Shown here in pieces: positions 1 through 9,067 of a DNA stretch of 35,121 nucleotides (positions are counted from its first letter, which is position 1; each line of letters begins with the position of its first letter). The notes under the pieces were generated by a model. The model made no database searches and was not told the DNA's origin. It worked only from the letters and a program-made list of their open reading frames with translations. Made by a program: the position numbers and the translations under genes. Origin of the DNA: Chrysophaeum taylorii (Eukaryota > Sar > Pelagophyceae > Pelagomonadales > Pelagomonadaceae); assembly GCA_029834535.1 (NCBI GenBank), contig JAQMWT010000414.1, positions 1-35,121 of the forward strand. The letters are read 5' to 3'.

Positions 1-1500
1 CCTTCGAAGATTTGGAAGAGATAAAGCTCCGAGACTATCTTTGGAGGCAGTCGTTTCGGATGCTGGAAGGGGGGGAGGTCGTAATCTGGATGCGTAACAC
101 TCCGCTGGGAGTCTGCTATGCGTCGATGATGTGGTGTCCCACCTGCCTTTTGGCACTCTTGGACGTCCATTTGTTTTGCACGGCACTTCCCCCTAACGTC
201 ATCGTCGCAAAACCTCTCATACCTTTGATGGATCTGCCTCGTGGGCCCGCGATTTGGGGAGTAAAGTCCTTGATCTCGGTCTCCGGCGGCAAAAAAAAAA
301 AAAGCCGGCGTTTTAGTTGCTCACCCGATGAATGAGCGGATTTGCTCTTCGGGGTGAGGTTTCGGCAGAGTTCACAGGAATCGGCATCTTTCGTAGTGCC
401 TCCGACGTTGTGGGGTTAGGCTTTAATAAATCCGTCTCGGGGTCGAGATATGACCCCAGGACTCGGATTCTCGTATTGGAGCAAGTGGAATTTGGCTGTC
501 CGCCACTGTATCCTTTGGCGGCCAAGGGCCAAGAGAGGGAGGACTTCGATTAGGCACTGCAAATGATCGTGGACGTTGTCCGTTCCCATGATATCGTCGA
601 TGAAGCTGACCAGATCTCGGTACATCCATTTAGCGAGGTCGGCTGTCATCTACTTGAGAAGAGGGCGCCTGCGGTCTTCACTCCCAGGGGCAGTCGGAGA
701 AAGCTTTGGGCCCGAGCGGGCTGACTATTGTCACGGCGTCCTGTGCCTGCGGGTCCCGTCGAATGTTTGTACAAAGGTTTTGGACCCCCACCGAATGTCG
801 ATCGATGTCCGTTAACCTTCGGCCGGCCAGCTCAACGCTAGGCGTTCCTCCTGCGGTACATTCGGCCAGCTGTTGTCGACCAACTTGTTTCGTTGAGCTG
901 GCGTAAGTCGACAGCCGCGCGGGGAAGGCGTTTAGATGTCCGAGCTCTGCAATCCTTTCTTCGGGAGCATCAGGACCGGGAATCCCCAGGGGATTCGGCC
1001 GGTCTGATTCCGTCTCTGCACCATTCGGTCGCGATCTGCTGTCGGAGACATTCGATCTTTGGCTGAGTCAAGCGGTACGGCGACATCTTGATGGCTTTGG
1101 GTTGGGTCCGCGTCTTTGAATCGGTTCGAAGGGATACCGGCCGAGAGTCCCACGGGTCTCATGATGGGGTCGAAGAACGCCCAGGAATATCGAACGCAAT
1201 GTGCCACATAATTTTTGGCGTCTTCGTCCAGATGAGGGTTATTCGGGATGCCTAGCTCCTCGACGGCTTTGTCTACTTCTTCTTTCGTGGGGTTCTAAAC
1301 GACCATGGCCGCGTTCCCTTTCAGATGGTCGGGCTGTTGCGGTAGCGGTGCTCCGTCTTCGTCTCGGGGTGCGTTTTTCCATGGCACGTCAAACCATTCC
1401 TCGTACTTGAACCGGGCGAGCTCTTTGTTTTGGTTTTGTCGCTCGTCGGTTCCTTGGTTGGTTTCCCTCCCTTGGTTTGCCCTTCGAGGTTGCATCGTTT
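1..1500 (-). pseudogene. Reverse transcriptase and start of RNase H, element A, decayed
   Basis: Reading leftward, a segment near 1410-1295 contains FDVPWKNAPRDEDGAPLPQQ, the same pre-RT block as FDVPWKDAPRDADGAPLPQT in element B. At 1207-932 follow YSWAFFDPIMRPVG and GFPVLMLPKKG, the N-terminal fingers of a gypsy-type RT. At 649-416 is YRDLVSFIDDIMGTDNVHDH, holding the catalytic DD in a degenerate FIDD box (FADD in element B). Below about 250, scattered frames match the start of RNase H in B (block ending HPDYDLP). These pieces lie in different frames and a run of 13 A occurs near 290-302, so no functional enzyme can be made. The identification of RT is firm; exact domain edges are not. Confidence 0.8.
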
Positions 1501-1639
1501 TTTGCTCGCGCGGGTACCCCCTTGGTAAGATGAGTTGTGCATCGTCCCTGATGCAGCGGGCTTCGGAAGGCGGTCAACGGAAGTCCGGTGGTTGCCATTT
1601 CGATTTATCCTGGAGGTCGCGGTTCGGCACCCAGTGAAT

Positions 1640-2720
1640 TGCGCGAGTTGAAACGTTCACGAGGGCGCGTCGGGGCGCGGGTGCGATGGTTCCCACGCGC
1701 ACGGGGGTGGAGGGGCGCGCTCGATGATGTATGTTTCCGAGGGTCTGTCGGTGGGTACGACTACGTTCGGGCGCGCGATTCCAACGTTGCGGAGCGGGGC
1801 GGGAGGTGCGTTGTGTGCGTCAAGGGCGATGTATGCCATGGAAGACGGGGGTATCACGGCCGGTAGATGCTTCATTCGGTCCGTGACTGTGAGGTGGCCC
1901 CATGCGAGATCGCTCGGCATTGTGAGAGCCTCCGCGAGCATCTCTATTTTGAGTGCTTTGGTGTCCGATGGTGTGGGTCCTGTTCGCACTCCGTTCCGCG
2001 CGTGATGGTGTATATCGGTGCCGTGGCCTCTCGGATGCATCCAAAGTTTGTTGCGCTGGATGAGAGGCTGCGCAGGGTCGAGTCCGAGTTTGGCGGCGAA
2101 GGTATCTTGAATAGTGCCGCACGTTTTGGGACGCCGAATGAGCTCGAGAGGCCAGCTCGTAATGATCATGTGTCGACGGGTGCTCATGAGGTCCGGCGTC
2201 GTCGTCCACAGGTCGACGACGGTGATTGAACCCTTGCCTCAGCGTGATTCTCGAGCGAATGGAAGGTTTCCTGCTCGATGATCCAGCGTCCTACTCCGGG
2301 GAGCTGCAAGAGCTTGATGGTCCAATTGGTTGCGGGAGGACTCCTTTCCCAGCGTCGCGGGCGTAAGGTTGCACAGGGAGGAATCGACGCATGGTGTGTG
2401 CCAACGAAAAGGGCCGTGGGCCATAGGCTTTCATGCAAGTAACCCTTGACCAATGAAAGGACCCTGTCATACCGACCGCCGAGGGTGTGCTGGACGACAG
2501 GTATTCCTGGAAAGTTTATCTCATGGATGTCTTTGGCGGTGTCGGATGAGTCAATGACGAGCACGACCTTGTACGCGGTTCCGAACCATTCGTTGCTCCG
2601 ATATATACCCTGTGTGCCTCCTCCAATCCCGCCGAAGAACATTACTACGCGCGTCACGTTCTCCGGGATCCAGGAGAGCGCCCGGTGCTTGTCGATGATC
2701 GCTTTTTCCGCGGTTCGAGG
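1640..2720 (-). pseudogene. C5-cytosine DNA methyltransferase domain of retrotransposon A Pol, frameshifted
   Basis: The frame entering from the protease/linker reads VVMFFGGIGGGTQGI near 2648 (motif I, SAM-binding FxGxG loop), then VVLVIDSSDTAKDIHEINFP (motif II acidic strand) and GIPVVQHTLGG. The catalytic PC motif appears only after a frame change near 2375-2400, as HTPCVDSSLCNL; B has ASPPCVHSALCNL. Back in the first frame comes GRWIIEQETF (motif VI, Glu of ENV). After another shift near 2225 comes TPDLMSTRRHMIITSWPLEL (motif VIII-like), and VIPPSSMAYIAL near 1840 resembles motif X. In this family the enzyme transfers methyl from S-adenosylmethionine to cytosine C5. Two or more frameshifts and a separated catalytic Cys mean this copy is inactive. 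The alternative, an unrelated SAM enzyme, is unlikely given the ordered motifs. Confidence 0.75.
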
Positions 2721-4323
2721 CGTCAGCGCTCCTTGCGTCTGTGGGGCTTGCAGTCGCGGCTTGATTGATGATGTTCGAAGTGCTTGACCGTTTGTGTCTC
2801 CGGGGTCTGGAGTTGGGTAGCTGGTGATCGAGACCGTGAAGGAGGCCGTGCCCTCGTGCTCGCTTTCGTGCGGGTTTCCGTGGTTGTCGCTTGGCCACGG
2901 GGTTGTCACCCGAACTTCTTCTTGGCAGTTGACGATTTCTTCCCGTGCAAGTTCTTGACCTGGGAGGATCGCCATCGGCGTGTCGTCGATCGAAGATACG
3001 GCCACCGCGGCCGCAGTTGGGTCGGAGCGGTCATATATCGAGCAGGTTCCGGCGACGATGCCGATGTGCTCTAGGCTCGGCGCAACAGCGACAAAGGCTT
3101 CTCCGGGCTTCAGCGCGTGGCTCAGCTTGATCGGGATGTTGTGGGTTCGACCGGGGTCGATACGCTTGGAGCCGGTCGCGAACGCTCGGATCTCGGGCGC
3201 GGGCGTTTTTAGGTCGTTGCTCGGCATAGATGGGTCCTCGGCTAAGGTGATGGCGGCCGATGCCCGCGGAGGAGGCGGCGAGAGGAGGTCCTCTGCCGTG
3301 AGGAGGGGTAGGGGAACTCTCTCGCTGCCTTGACTCCGACTTTGCGCCAGCGCTTGCCCTCGGGACCCATAAATCGGCGCTACGACGGGGTGTGCTTCGT
3401 AAGCTGTCCGATAGAGGATAGCGGGTGACCGTACAATCTATCCTGCGTATGGTAGCTTCGTCATTCGGAAGGCTGTTTGGGTTCTCCAAAAGGAGATTCG
3501 GTCTCGTGGGTAATCGACAACAGCGCCCAAGGCCCGAATATCGCGTGCTCCCAGCAGAACTTGTTTATTGGTGTGTGCCACGATGGCGACGACTGGCACA
3601 GCCATTTCGTCCGAGACGGATATTCGCAGAGCAATCCACTCCGAAAATGAGGACGTATTCTTTCCCGATCCGAAGAGAGTGCGCTCGAAAGGCAGTTTGC
3701 CGCTGTCCAATAACATGCCTCGTTTCCTCATTAGGCGCGCGAGGTCGTGACAGACGTAGGTGACGTCGGCCATCCCGTCCACCCCAAGTACCGTGGCATA
3801 CCACTATTTTCCTGTTTTGTCGAATATATGGATGGGCATGAACGTTAGGCTGCCGGCTTCCAAACAGTTGAGGACGCGCAGGTCTCTGTCGATCGTTTCG
3901 GCGTTGACGAAGGCGACCGACGAGTGCATGCACATCGCTTCGTCCTCTGTCCCCGCCATTGGCATCGATACGTGCGCGCGTTCCGTGACGAGACGACGGG
4001 CCCTCGACCACCAGTTCTGTCGGTGCGTTCGCGGGTCGGCGGGAAGCTCATGGATTCTCCGCTGCAACTGCCGGCCCCTTTCTTCGTGCTCTCGAGTCCG
4101 GGATTTTGGCCGCTCTGGGCTCTTTTTGTTCCAGAGTGCCTGGACTTTCGTCCATACTCCCCACCCTCGGCGGGGGCGTCCCACTCTGTCGCTTCTTAGC
4201 CGCATGCGGGGTGCTTCCGAGCTGGGAATTTCCTTGGAACTTAAGAGCTCGCAGAGCTCGAGATCCCTGTCTGTTTCGGCCGCCTCGTTCGACCCTTCCG
4301 GTCCCGGCGTATTCGGTTCCGTA

Positions 4324-4461
4324 GCGGGCTCCTCAACTGGTGACGACTCGCTGCTTCCGCTGCCGATGTCGCGGTCGTGTTCGTGTCCGCGGGCGGGCTC
4401 CTCAACTGGTGACGACTCGCTGCTTCCGCTGCCGATGTCGCGGTCGTGTTCGTGTCCGCGG
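4324..4461 (-). repeat. Two tandem 69-nt units in acidic spacer of element A
   Basis: Positions 4324-4392 and 4393-4461 are near-identical 69-nt units, each 23 codons in the Pol frame, encoding GHEHDRDIGSGSSESSPVEE-type acidic sequence. Because the unit is a multiple of three the frame is kept. The repeat is probably a replication or recombination duplication in a flexible spacer. Confidence 0.9.
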
Positions 4462-4597
4462 CGGGTACCCCCTTGGGGAAAGTGCGGCGTCGCCCTCGAC
4501 GTTGAATCGGGGGCGAGGTCGTTGTCAGTTGAGCTGCCGGTAACGTCCCGGTCGTCCCGATCGGGCGCGTAGCCGACCGCCTCCGCGGGGTTTTGTC

Positions 4598-5000
4598 GGC
4601 GCGGGTTCACAAAGGCCTGGAGAAGGGCATCTCTTATTGTTGTGGCGGTTTCGGGTCCGTGCGGATGACTGAATAGAGTCTGGAACAATTCTCCGGGTTG
4701 ATCTTCGCGTTCGTCCGAACTTTCGCTGTCCGAGTCGGTGTCATCGTCACGGAGGTCGGGGAGTTCGTCATCGGCGGGCGAATTTGCCTCTGGTGGTCCC
4801 GTTCGGTTCACAAAACCTTGGAGAAAGGCGTCTCTTATTGTTGTGGCGGTTTCGGGTCCGTGCGGATGACTGAATAGAGTTTGGAACAATTCTCCGGGTC
4901 GATCTTCGCGTTCGTCCGAACTTTCGCTGTCCGAATCGGTGTCATCGTCAATGAGGTCGGGGAGTTCGTCATCGGCGTGCGAAGTTGCCTCCGGTGGTCC
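4598..5000 (-). repeat. Two tandem 201-nt units in acidic spacer of element A
   Basis: Two direct copies with a period of 201 nt (67 codons) are seen, for example tcacaaaggcctgg at 4608 and tcacaaaaccttgg at 4809. Each encodes NRTGPPEA, then ADDELPDL, an acidic Asp/Ser run, and GELFQTLFSHPHGPETATTI. The copies have diverged at scattered bases, so this duplication is older than the 69-nt one. The frame is preserved. Confidence 0.85.
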
Positions 5001-5311
5001 CGTTCGGTTCGCGTCGGTGTTGGAGTCGTCGTCGCGGACACCGTCACTGTCGGAGTCGCCCGGGTGCTCATCGGTTGCGTCCGCGCCCGAGTCGGTGTCG
5101 TCGTCGCTGTCAGACGCATTCTCGACGAGTTCGGAGACGTCCGTGTCCGACTCGTGCGATACGCGTGTGGTGGCGCCGCTGATTCGACTGGCAACATCCT
5201 CTGGGGCGTGCGACCTCGAAGCTTCGGAGGTGTCGCTGGCGACCGAGGGTGTTGCGTCCGACTCGTACAGTCCTAGCTCGAGGTCGGCGGCGTTTCGGAG
5301 GTTCGACTCAA

Positions 5312-7786
5312 CTAAAAGCGATAGCGCGTTCTCCCCGGGATCTGGCCGATCGGCATTGGGCACCTGGGAGGTGAGCGACCGCGGGTTGACCGTTCGCTCC
5401 GAATCGACGTCCGCTTCGGGGGTCCGGCGTTTTCCTCGTGCACGAGCGGAGCTCCTAGCGAGGTGAGCTTGGCCTGTGCGATTGCGATCTCTGCTTGCAT
5501 TTTGTCGAGCTCATCCTCCGGGACCACGTCGAGAGCAGTTGGAGAGGCGAACGTCGAGTCGGCCGGGGCGGTCATCACGCTCGGCTTTGGCGGTGGTTCG
5601 CTCGGTGGTGTCCCTGGGGGCACGAAAACCGGCTGCGGGGCTTCAAAAAACTCTCCGTCGGTGCTGCTGGCCGACCCGAGGAACGTGGCGTCGGTGAAGG
5701 AGCATCCGGCGGTTCCGTCCCTCGACTGAGGCCCAAAGAAAGATCCCGCGTAGTCCATCGAGGATTGTGTACTCGAGCTCGAGGAGTTTCGCGCTGCGAG
5801 CATGCGCTCGACGATCGCTTCGACCTGGCTGACCTGCACCACGCCAGTGTCCGGCGAGGAGGTGGCGTTTGCATTCGCGGGCGGTCGTCTGTCGCCGTAG
5901 GGTCGTGCTGCTCTCTGCTCCCTCTTCCAGGCTCCGTAAGGGATGGGTTCTTGTCCCTGCCGTCGCCGCGCTTTCATCGCTTGCTTGTACGCGTTCGGGC
6001 GCGGGCATCGGAGGGAACCATCCGCGTTTCGCGTATGGTCGATCTTGTAGTTTCCGCAGTCGCACATCTTCCGCATCCATGCGTCCTTGTTTCGCATACT
6101 GGGCCTCGGATCATCGTCTACCTCTGGCTCTTCCTGTTGCGTCGCGTATGCGCCGGGTTTCTTGCGGTCGCGCGGGTTGCGTGGCGGCGGGTCGGTGGTT
6201 TTACCGGGGTGCGCCTTCTGCCACGCGTTGAACTGGATCTCGTGCCGGAGGATTAGACTTTGTACATCGGAGAAGGTGTTGTACTGACTAGGTTGGTTGC
6301 ACCGCGCCATATGAATCTTTTGTTGCAGCTTTGTCGATGCCAAACCGGCGATCATTTGGTGAATCATCTCGATGCTATCCATCGACGTTCCCGTCAACGC
6401 GGTATAGGCCGTAGCCTCCTTCTGCAGCGACTTGAGGTAGGTCAGGACCCAAGATTCGCCCTCCTTCCTCGGCGTGGTGGCCTGCGTGATGTTCCGGACC
6501 TTGTGGAAGGCCTCCTCCGGTCGCGGCGCGGGCCGGCAGGCTTGGCGGAGCTGCTGGAGGATCCGCTGGACGTGGGAGAGGTTCACGTCGCGAAGCTGTC
6601 GGATCTGTTCCTTGTACGGCGTTTGGCTGTCGGCGTGGAATTGCAGATAGAACGACTCGGGGTGGCCGAACGAGGTACACAGCGCCTCGGCCGCTAATCG
6701 CCCTTCCTCCAACGTTGGTAGCACGGCCTGTCGCACGTCGTCCGCGAGGCCAAACGACAGCGAGCTAATAGAATAGTGGTCCTTCGATAACTCTCCGACG
6801 ATGAGGGCGGCCTCGTGATCGAACTGCCGCTGATCTTTGCCCTCGATGTCCAGCTTGATCATCTCCAGCTTGAGACGTCGGTGCCTCGGGGCAGCCGCGT
6901 CCTCGTATCTTCGGGAGGCCAGGGCGGCGGAGGGCCCTTGGCCCGTGGCGGCTCTCACCAGTGCGGCGACGATCTTGTCGGCTTCCGTGGGTTCCTTCTC
7001 CTCCTCGTGGGCTCGCGGACGATTCGCTCGCTCCGCGCGTCGGACCGGCGGTTCGCTGCTCGGCGGCTCGGAGTCGGATTCGTCGTGGTTCGAGTCTCGA
7101 GGCGATTCGGGTCGCGGTGGTTGTGCTCGCTGCTCTCGACGCGTCTTTAGCGAGCGCATTTCCTCCCGAAGATCTTGGATTTCGGTCGCTGCCGCTTCGC
7201 GAGCGTGCTCCGCGTCTTTGCGGGCGTGCTCCGCGTCTTCGCGAGCGCGCTCCGCGTCTTCGCGAGCGCGTCGGAGCTCGTTCTGAAGGGCTTCCTTCTC
7301 CTCACGGGTTGCGGTTTCGAGTTGAGCCGCCGCCGTCTGTTCGATCTGCGCCGCGATTTCTTGGGCGATCAAGCTGCGCTCTTCGTCGCGCTCTTGTGCC
7401 TGCTTCTGTATCTCCTCATCTTGTATTCGGATCCGCTCTTGCAGCAGGCTTCGCACCTCTTCATCTTGCCGGTTGCGCTGCTGCAGCTGGTCTTGGAGCA
7501 GCGATACCATCTCCTGCAGCTCGCGAACTGCTCGGGAGCTTTCGGCGGCGCGCTCATCGGCGGTTTCGGTTCGAGTCGTGGTCGGGGCGCTCGGCTGCTC
7601 GCCCGTCGGCTCTTCGTCTTTTCTCTCTTCGGCTTCTGCCGGTCTTTCGTTTTCTCGGCCTGGCTCGTGTGCGGCGGCCGGCGCCGGCGCGGGTGGCTGC
7701 GTCGGCGGGGTCTCTTTTTCTTCCGCCCCTTCTCTCCCGGCGTCGGGGGGGACGTCTTCATCTCGTATGATGCGTCGCTTCGGCAT
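5312..7786 (-). CDS. gag: Gag polyprotein of retrotransposon A
   Basis: This open frame of 824 codons starts at the ATG at 7786, the first ATG after the 5' leader, and ends TAG at 5312. Residues about 1-80 are Pro/Glu-rich. Residues about 85-215 form a long coiled coil with Gln/Glu/Arg heptads, including tandem 7-residue units of the AREDAEH type. Residues about 300-520 have the helical, charged composition of a gypsy capsid. A Cys/His cluster follows (CDCGNYKIDHTRNADGSLRC), then a basic region that may serve as the nucleocapsid RNA-binding part. The Pol frame overlaps the Gag end in the -1 frame, so Pol would need a frameshift; a CCCCC tract lies at 5418-5422. Gag would assemble the cytoplasmic particle. 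Element B has a recognisable but damaged homologue of the capsid and Cys region. It is the only intact gene of element A. Confidence 0.75.
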   Translation of the reverse strand: MPKRRIIRDEDVPPDAGREGAEEKETPPTQPPAPAPAAAHEPGRENERPAEAEERKDEEPTGEQPSAPTTTRTETADERAAESSRAVRELQEMVSLLQDQLQQRNRQDEEVRSLLQERIRIQDEEIQKQAQERDEERSLIAQEIAAQIEQTAAAQLETATREEKEALQNELRRAREDAERAREDAEHARKDAEHAREAAATEIQDLREEMRSLKTRREQRAQPPRPESPRDSNHDESDSEPPSSEPPVRRAERANRPRAHEEEKEPTEADKIVAALVRAATGQGPSAALASRRYEDAAAPRHRRLKLEMIKLDIEGKDQRQFDHEAALIVGELSKDHYSISSLSFGLADDVRQAVLPTLEEGRLAAEALCTSFGHPESFYLQFHADSQTPYKEQIRQLRDVNLSHVQRILQQLRQACRPAPRPEEAFHKVRNITQATTPRKEGESWVLTYLKSLQKEATAYTALTGTSMDSIEMIHQMIAGLASTKLQQKIHMARCNQPSQYNTFSDVQSLILRHEIQFNAWQKAHPGKTTDPPPRNPRDRKKPGAYATQQEEPEVDDDPRPSMRNKDAWMRKMCDCGNYKIDHTRNADGSLRCPRPNAYKQAMKARRRQGQEPIPYGAWKREQRAARPYGDRRPPANANATSSPDTGVVQVSQVEAIVERMLAARNSSSSSTQSSMDYAGSFFGPQSRDGTAGCSFTDATFLGSASSTDGEFFEAPQPVFVPPGTPPSEPPPKPSVMTAPADSTFASPTALDVVPEDELDKMQAEIAIAQAKLTSLGAPLVHEENAGPPKRTSIRSERSTRGRSPPRCPMPIGQIPGRTRYRF

Positions 7787-8210
7787 TGTTGCTGACGCTG
7801 TCTCTTTCAGTGCCTCTGTTCTGGCTTGGCCCGTCTTTTCGGACTCCGCTCACTCCTTTCCGGTGGTCGGCGATTTGTTTGTCCTCGGGCTTGTCGGGCG
7901 AGTCGATGCTCGTCTCCGGATTTCGCGCAAATATACGTTTTTCACACGTATGCCGCGTTCGACGCTCCGCTCAGGACCACGTCGGGAAGCTTCTTTGCCA
8001 CTCAGTTCCCAAACTGGTGGTGATACCGAGAGATGTTGTCTCGGCTGGGTACCCTCTTGTTGTTGTGCGTGTCTTCACGCGGGCGTACGATCTCGTCGAC
8101 GATCGTACGGAGCACGTTACGTGTGCTAGTCTTCTCTCGAGCGCCTTGAAGAGCTTCGGGGGTGATCAATCCCCGCGGCAACTACCGGCGGTGCTTGTGC
8201 TGTTACCAAC
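7787..8210 (-). other. 5' untranslated leader of element A, with candidate primer-binding site
   Basis: This is non-coding leader between Gag ATG and the candidate LTR. On the minus strand, 8208-8199 reads TGGTAACAGC, which resembles the TGGTATCAGAGC primer-binding sites that pair with initiator-tRNA in many gypsy elements. The match is partial, and the preceding LTR end does not finish in CA. Open frames on the opposite strand here look like shadows. Confidence 0.3.
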
Positions 8211-8654
8211 GCTTGGTTTGCGGTTGCAGGTTCGGAGATCTCGCCGATGTAGCAAGATCTCGTATCCTCCACCACCTGCGGCAGGAAAGGATTATGCGCG
8301 CCGACTTCTTACCCTGCTTCGACGGTGCCCTCGACGTCTCGAGGGTGCCGAGCGGGTTGAGGAGCGCTTCCTTCCTGTCGATCAACCTTCAAACTGTCCA
8401 CGAGCTTCAATCCGAAGACTCGTGAAATAATTTATGGTTGAGATTAGTCGATCTGAAGAAGGGGAACGCCTGGTGGCGTTGTAATACGTGCGTCAGGGGT
8501 TGAAGTAGAGTCCAGAAAAGAGTCCAGTAAACAGTGGAGTAAACGGGAAGTGGGGTAGAGAACTCGATAGAACTAAGGGGTAAGGATGGCGGTGTGAGGG
8601 TTGCCGCCACAGGAACTAAGGGGTAAGGATGGCGGTGTGAGGGTTACCGCCACA
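8211..8654 (-). repeat. Candidate 5' LTR of element A
   Basis: On the minus strand the segment begins TGTGGCGGTAACCC at 8654 and stops near the candidate primer-binding site. Inside is an AT-rich box (CATAAATTATT, about 8430) that could be a TATA element. Element B has TGTGGCGGAAACTCCC just beyond its integrase stop (26232), the place where a 3' LTR should begin, which supports this edge. Because A's 3' LTR lies outside the window, the LTR pair cannot be compared. Confidence 0.35.
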
Positions 8655-8656
8655 GG
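8571..8656. repeat. Two tandem 43-nt units at the LTR edge of element A
   Basis: Positions 8571-8613 and 8614-8656 are nearly identical (aactaaggggtaaggatggc through ccgccacagg), differing at one visible base (ttgccgcc versus ttaccgcc). They contain the LTR-edge motif TGTGGCGG twice on the minus strand, so one LTR end appears to have been duplicated. Confidence 0.85.
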
Positions 8657-8675
8657 ACAAACAAACAAACGTGTG

Positions 8676-9056
8676 TGCTTATCTCCGCCCGTCAGGCACA
8701 TCCCTCATACCCCACAAACCCACCCACATCCTTCATGCTCCCCACACACACCCCCCCTCTTAGCAGTCGACATTTAAAGACAAACAAACAAACAGACAAA
8801 CAGACAAACATCTGTCGATTAGTAGTTAGGACTGCTTAGAGGGGGGGGTGTGTGGGGAGTTTGTTTGTCTTTAAATGTCGACTGCTAAGAGGGGGGTGTG
8901 TGTGGGGAGCATGAAGGATGTGGGTGGGTTTGTGGGGTATGAGTTTGTTTGTTTGTCTTTAGATGTCGACTGCTAAGAGGGGGGTGTGTGTAGGGAGCAT
9001 GAAGGATGTGGGTGGGTTTGTGGGGTATGAGGGATGTGCCTGACGGGCGGAGATAA
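8676..9056. repeat. G-rich repeat family R: inverted copy plus two direct copies, with (TTTG)n spacers
   Basis: Unit R reads gtcgactgctaagagggggg, then a GT/G-rich stretch, gcatgaaggatgtgggtggg, and ggtatgagggatgtgcctga cgggcggagataag. It lies reversed at 8676-8787 and forward at 8860-8942 and 8943-9056, with a shorter forward piece at about 8825-8860. A further copy is at 10436-10532. The reversed and forward copies form a large foldback of about 110 bp arms with an AAAC/TTTG-repeat loop. The forward strand has several G3-G6 runs. There is no coding potential. It could be a foldback or MITE-like element or a SINE-like unit; I cannot assign it. Confidence 0.8.
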
Positions 9057-9067
9057 GTGCGCGGGAC

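Larger units (their letters stand above)
2721..5440 (-). pseudogene. Acidic spacer, retropepsin and beta-barrel-like linker of element A Pol, two in-frame TAGs
   Basis: This is the N-terminal part of Pol, in the -1 frame relative to Gag and overlapping its 3' end. From 5363 to about 4300 it is Asp/Glu/Ser-rich with tandem duplications. A basic/Trp segment follows (about 4250-4000). The aspartic protease core is GVDGMADVTYV (active-site Asp, about 3785) and, later, VLLGARDIRALGAVVDY, the second retropepsin signature (ILGxD-like). The next block, PGRTHNIPIKLSHALKPGEAFVAV through MAILPGQEL, resembles the beta-barrel linker that follows protease in many gypsy Pols. The same frame then continues directly into the methyltransferase. 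Stops are TAG at 3804-3806, just before the protease Asp, and TAG at 3438-3440. B has K and E-like sense codons at these positions, so these are lesions rather than recoding sites. Confidence 0.7.
1..8654 (-). mobile_element. Ty3/gypsy-like LTR retrotransposon A with internal DNA methyltransferase, cut by left window edge
   Basis: On the minus strand the order is Gag (7786-5312), acidic spacer and retropepsin (about 5440-3438), linker (about 3440-2721), C5-cytosine methyltransferase (2720-1640), reverse transcriptase (about 1500-330) and the first part of RNase H running off position 1. PR before RT-RNase H matches the Ty3/gypsy order; integrase and the 3' LTR would lie left of the window. 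Every domain has a recognisable, more intact counterpart in element B (26-35 kb), which fixes the order. Gag is open, but Pol has two TAG stops (3804-3806, 3438-3440) and several frameshifts, so the copy is old. The 5' LTR candidate is 8211-8654. Confidence 0.85.

Noticed and set aside
6961..7795. Long plus-strand frames over Gag A (for example 6961-7770)
   Set aside because: They are Arg/Leu/Ser/Ala-rich antisense shadows of the coiled-coil-coding minus strand.
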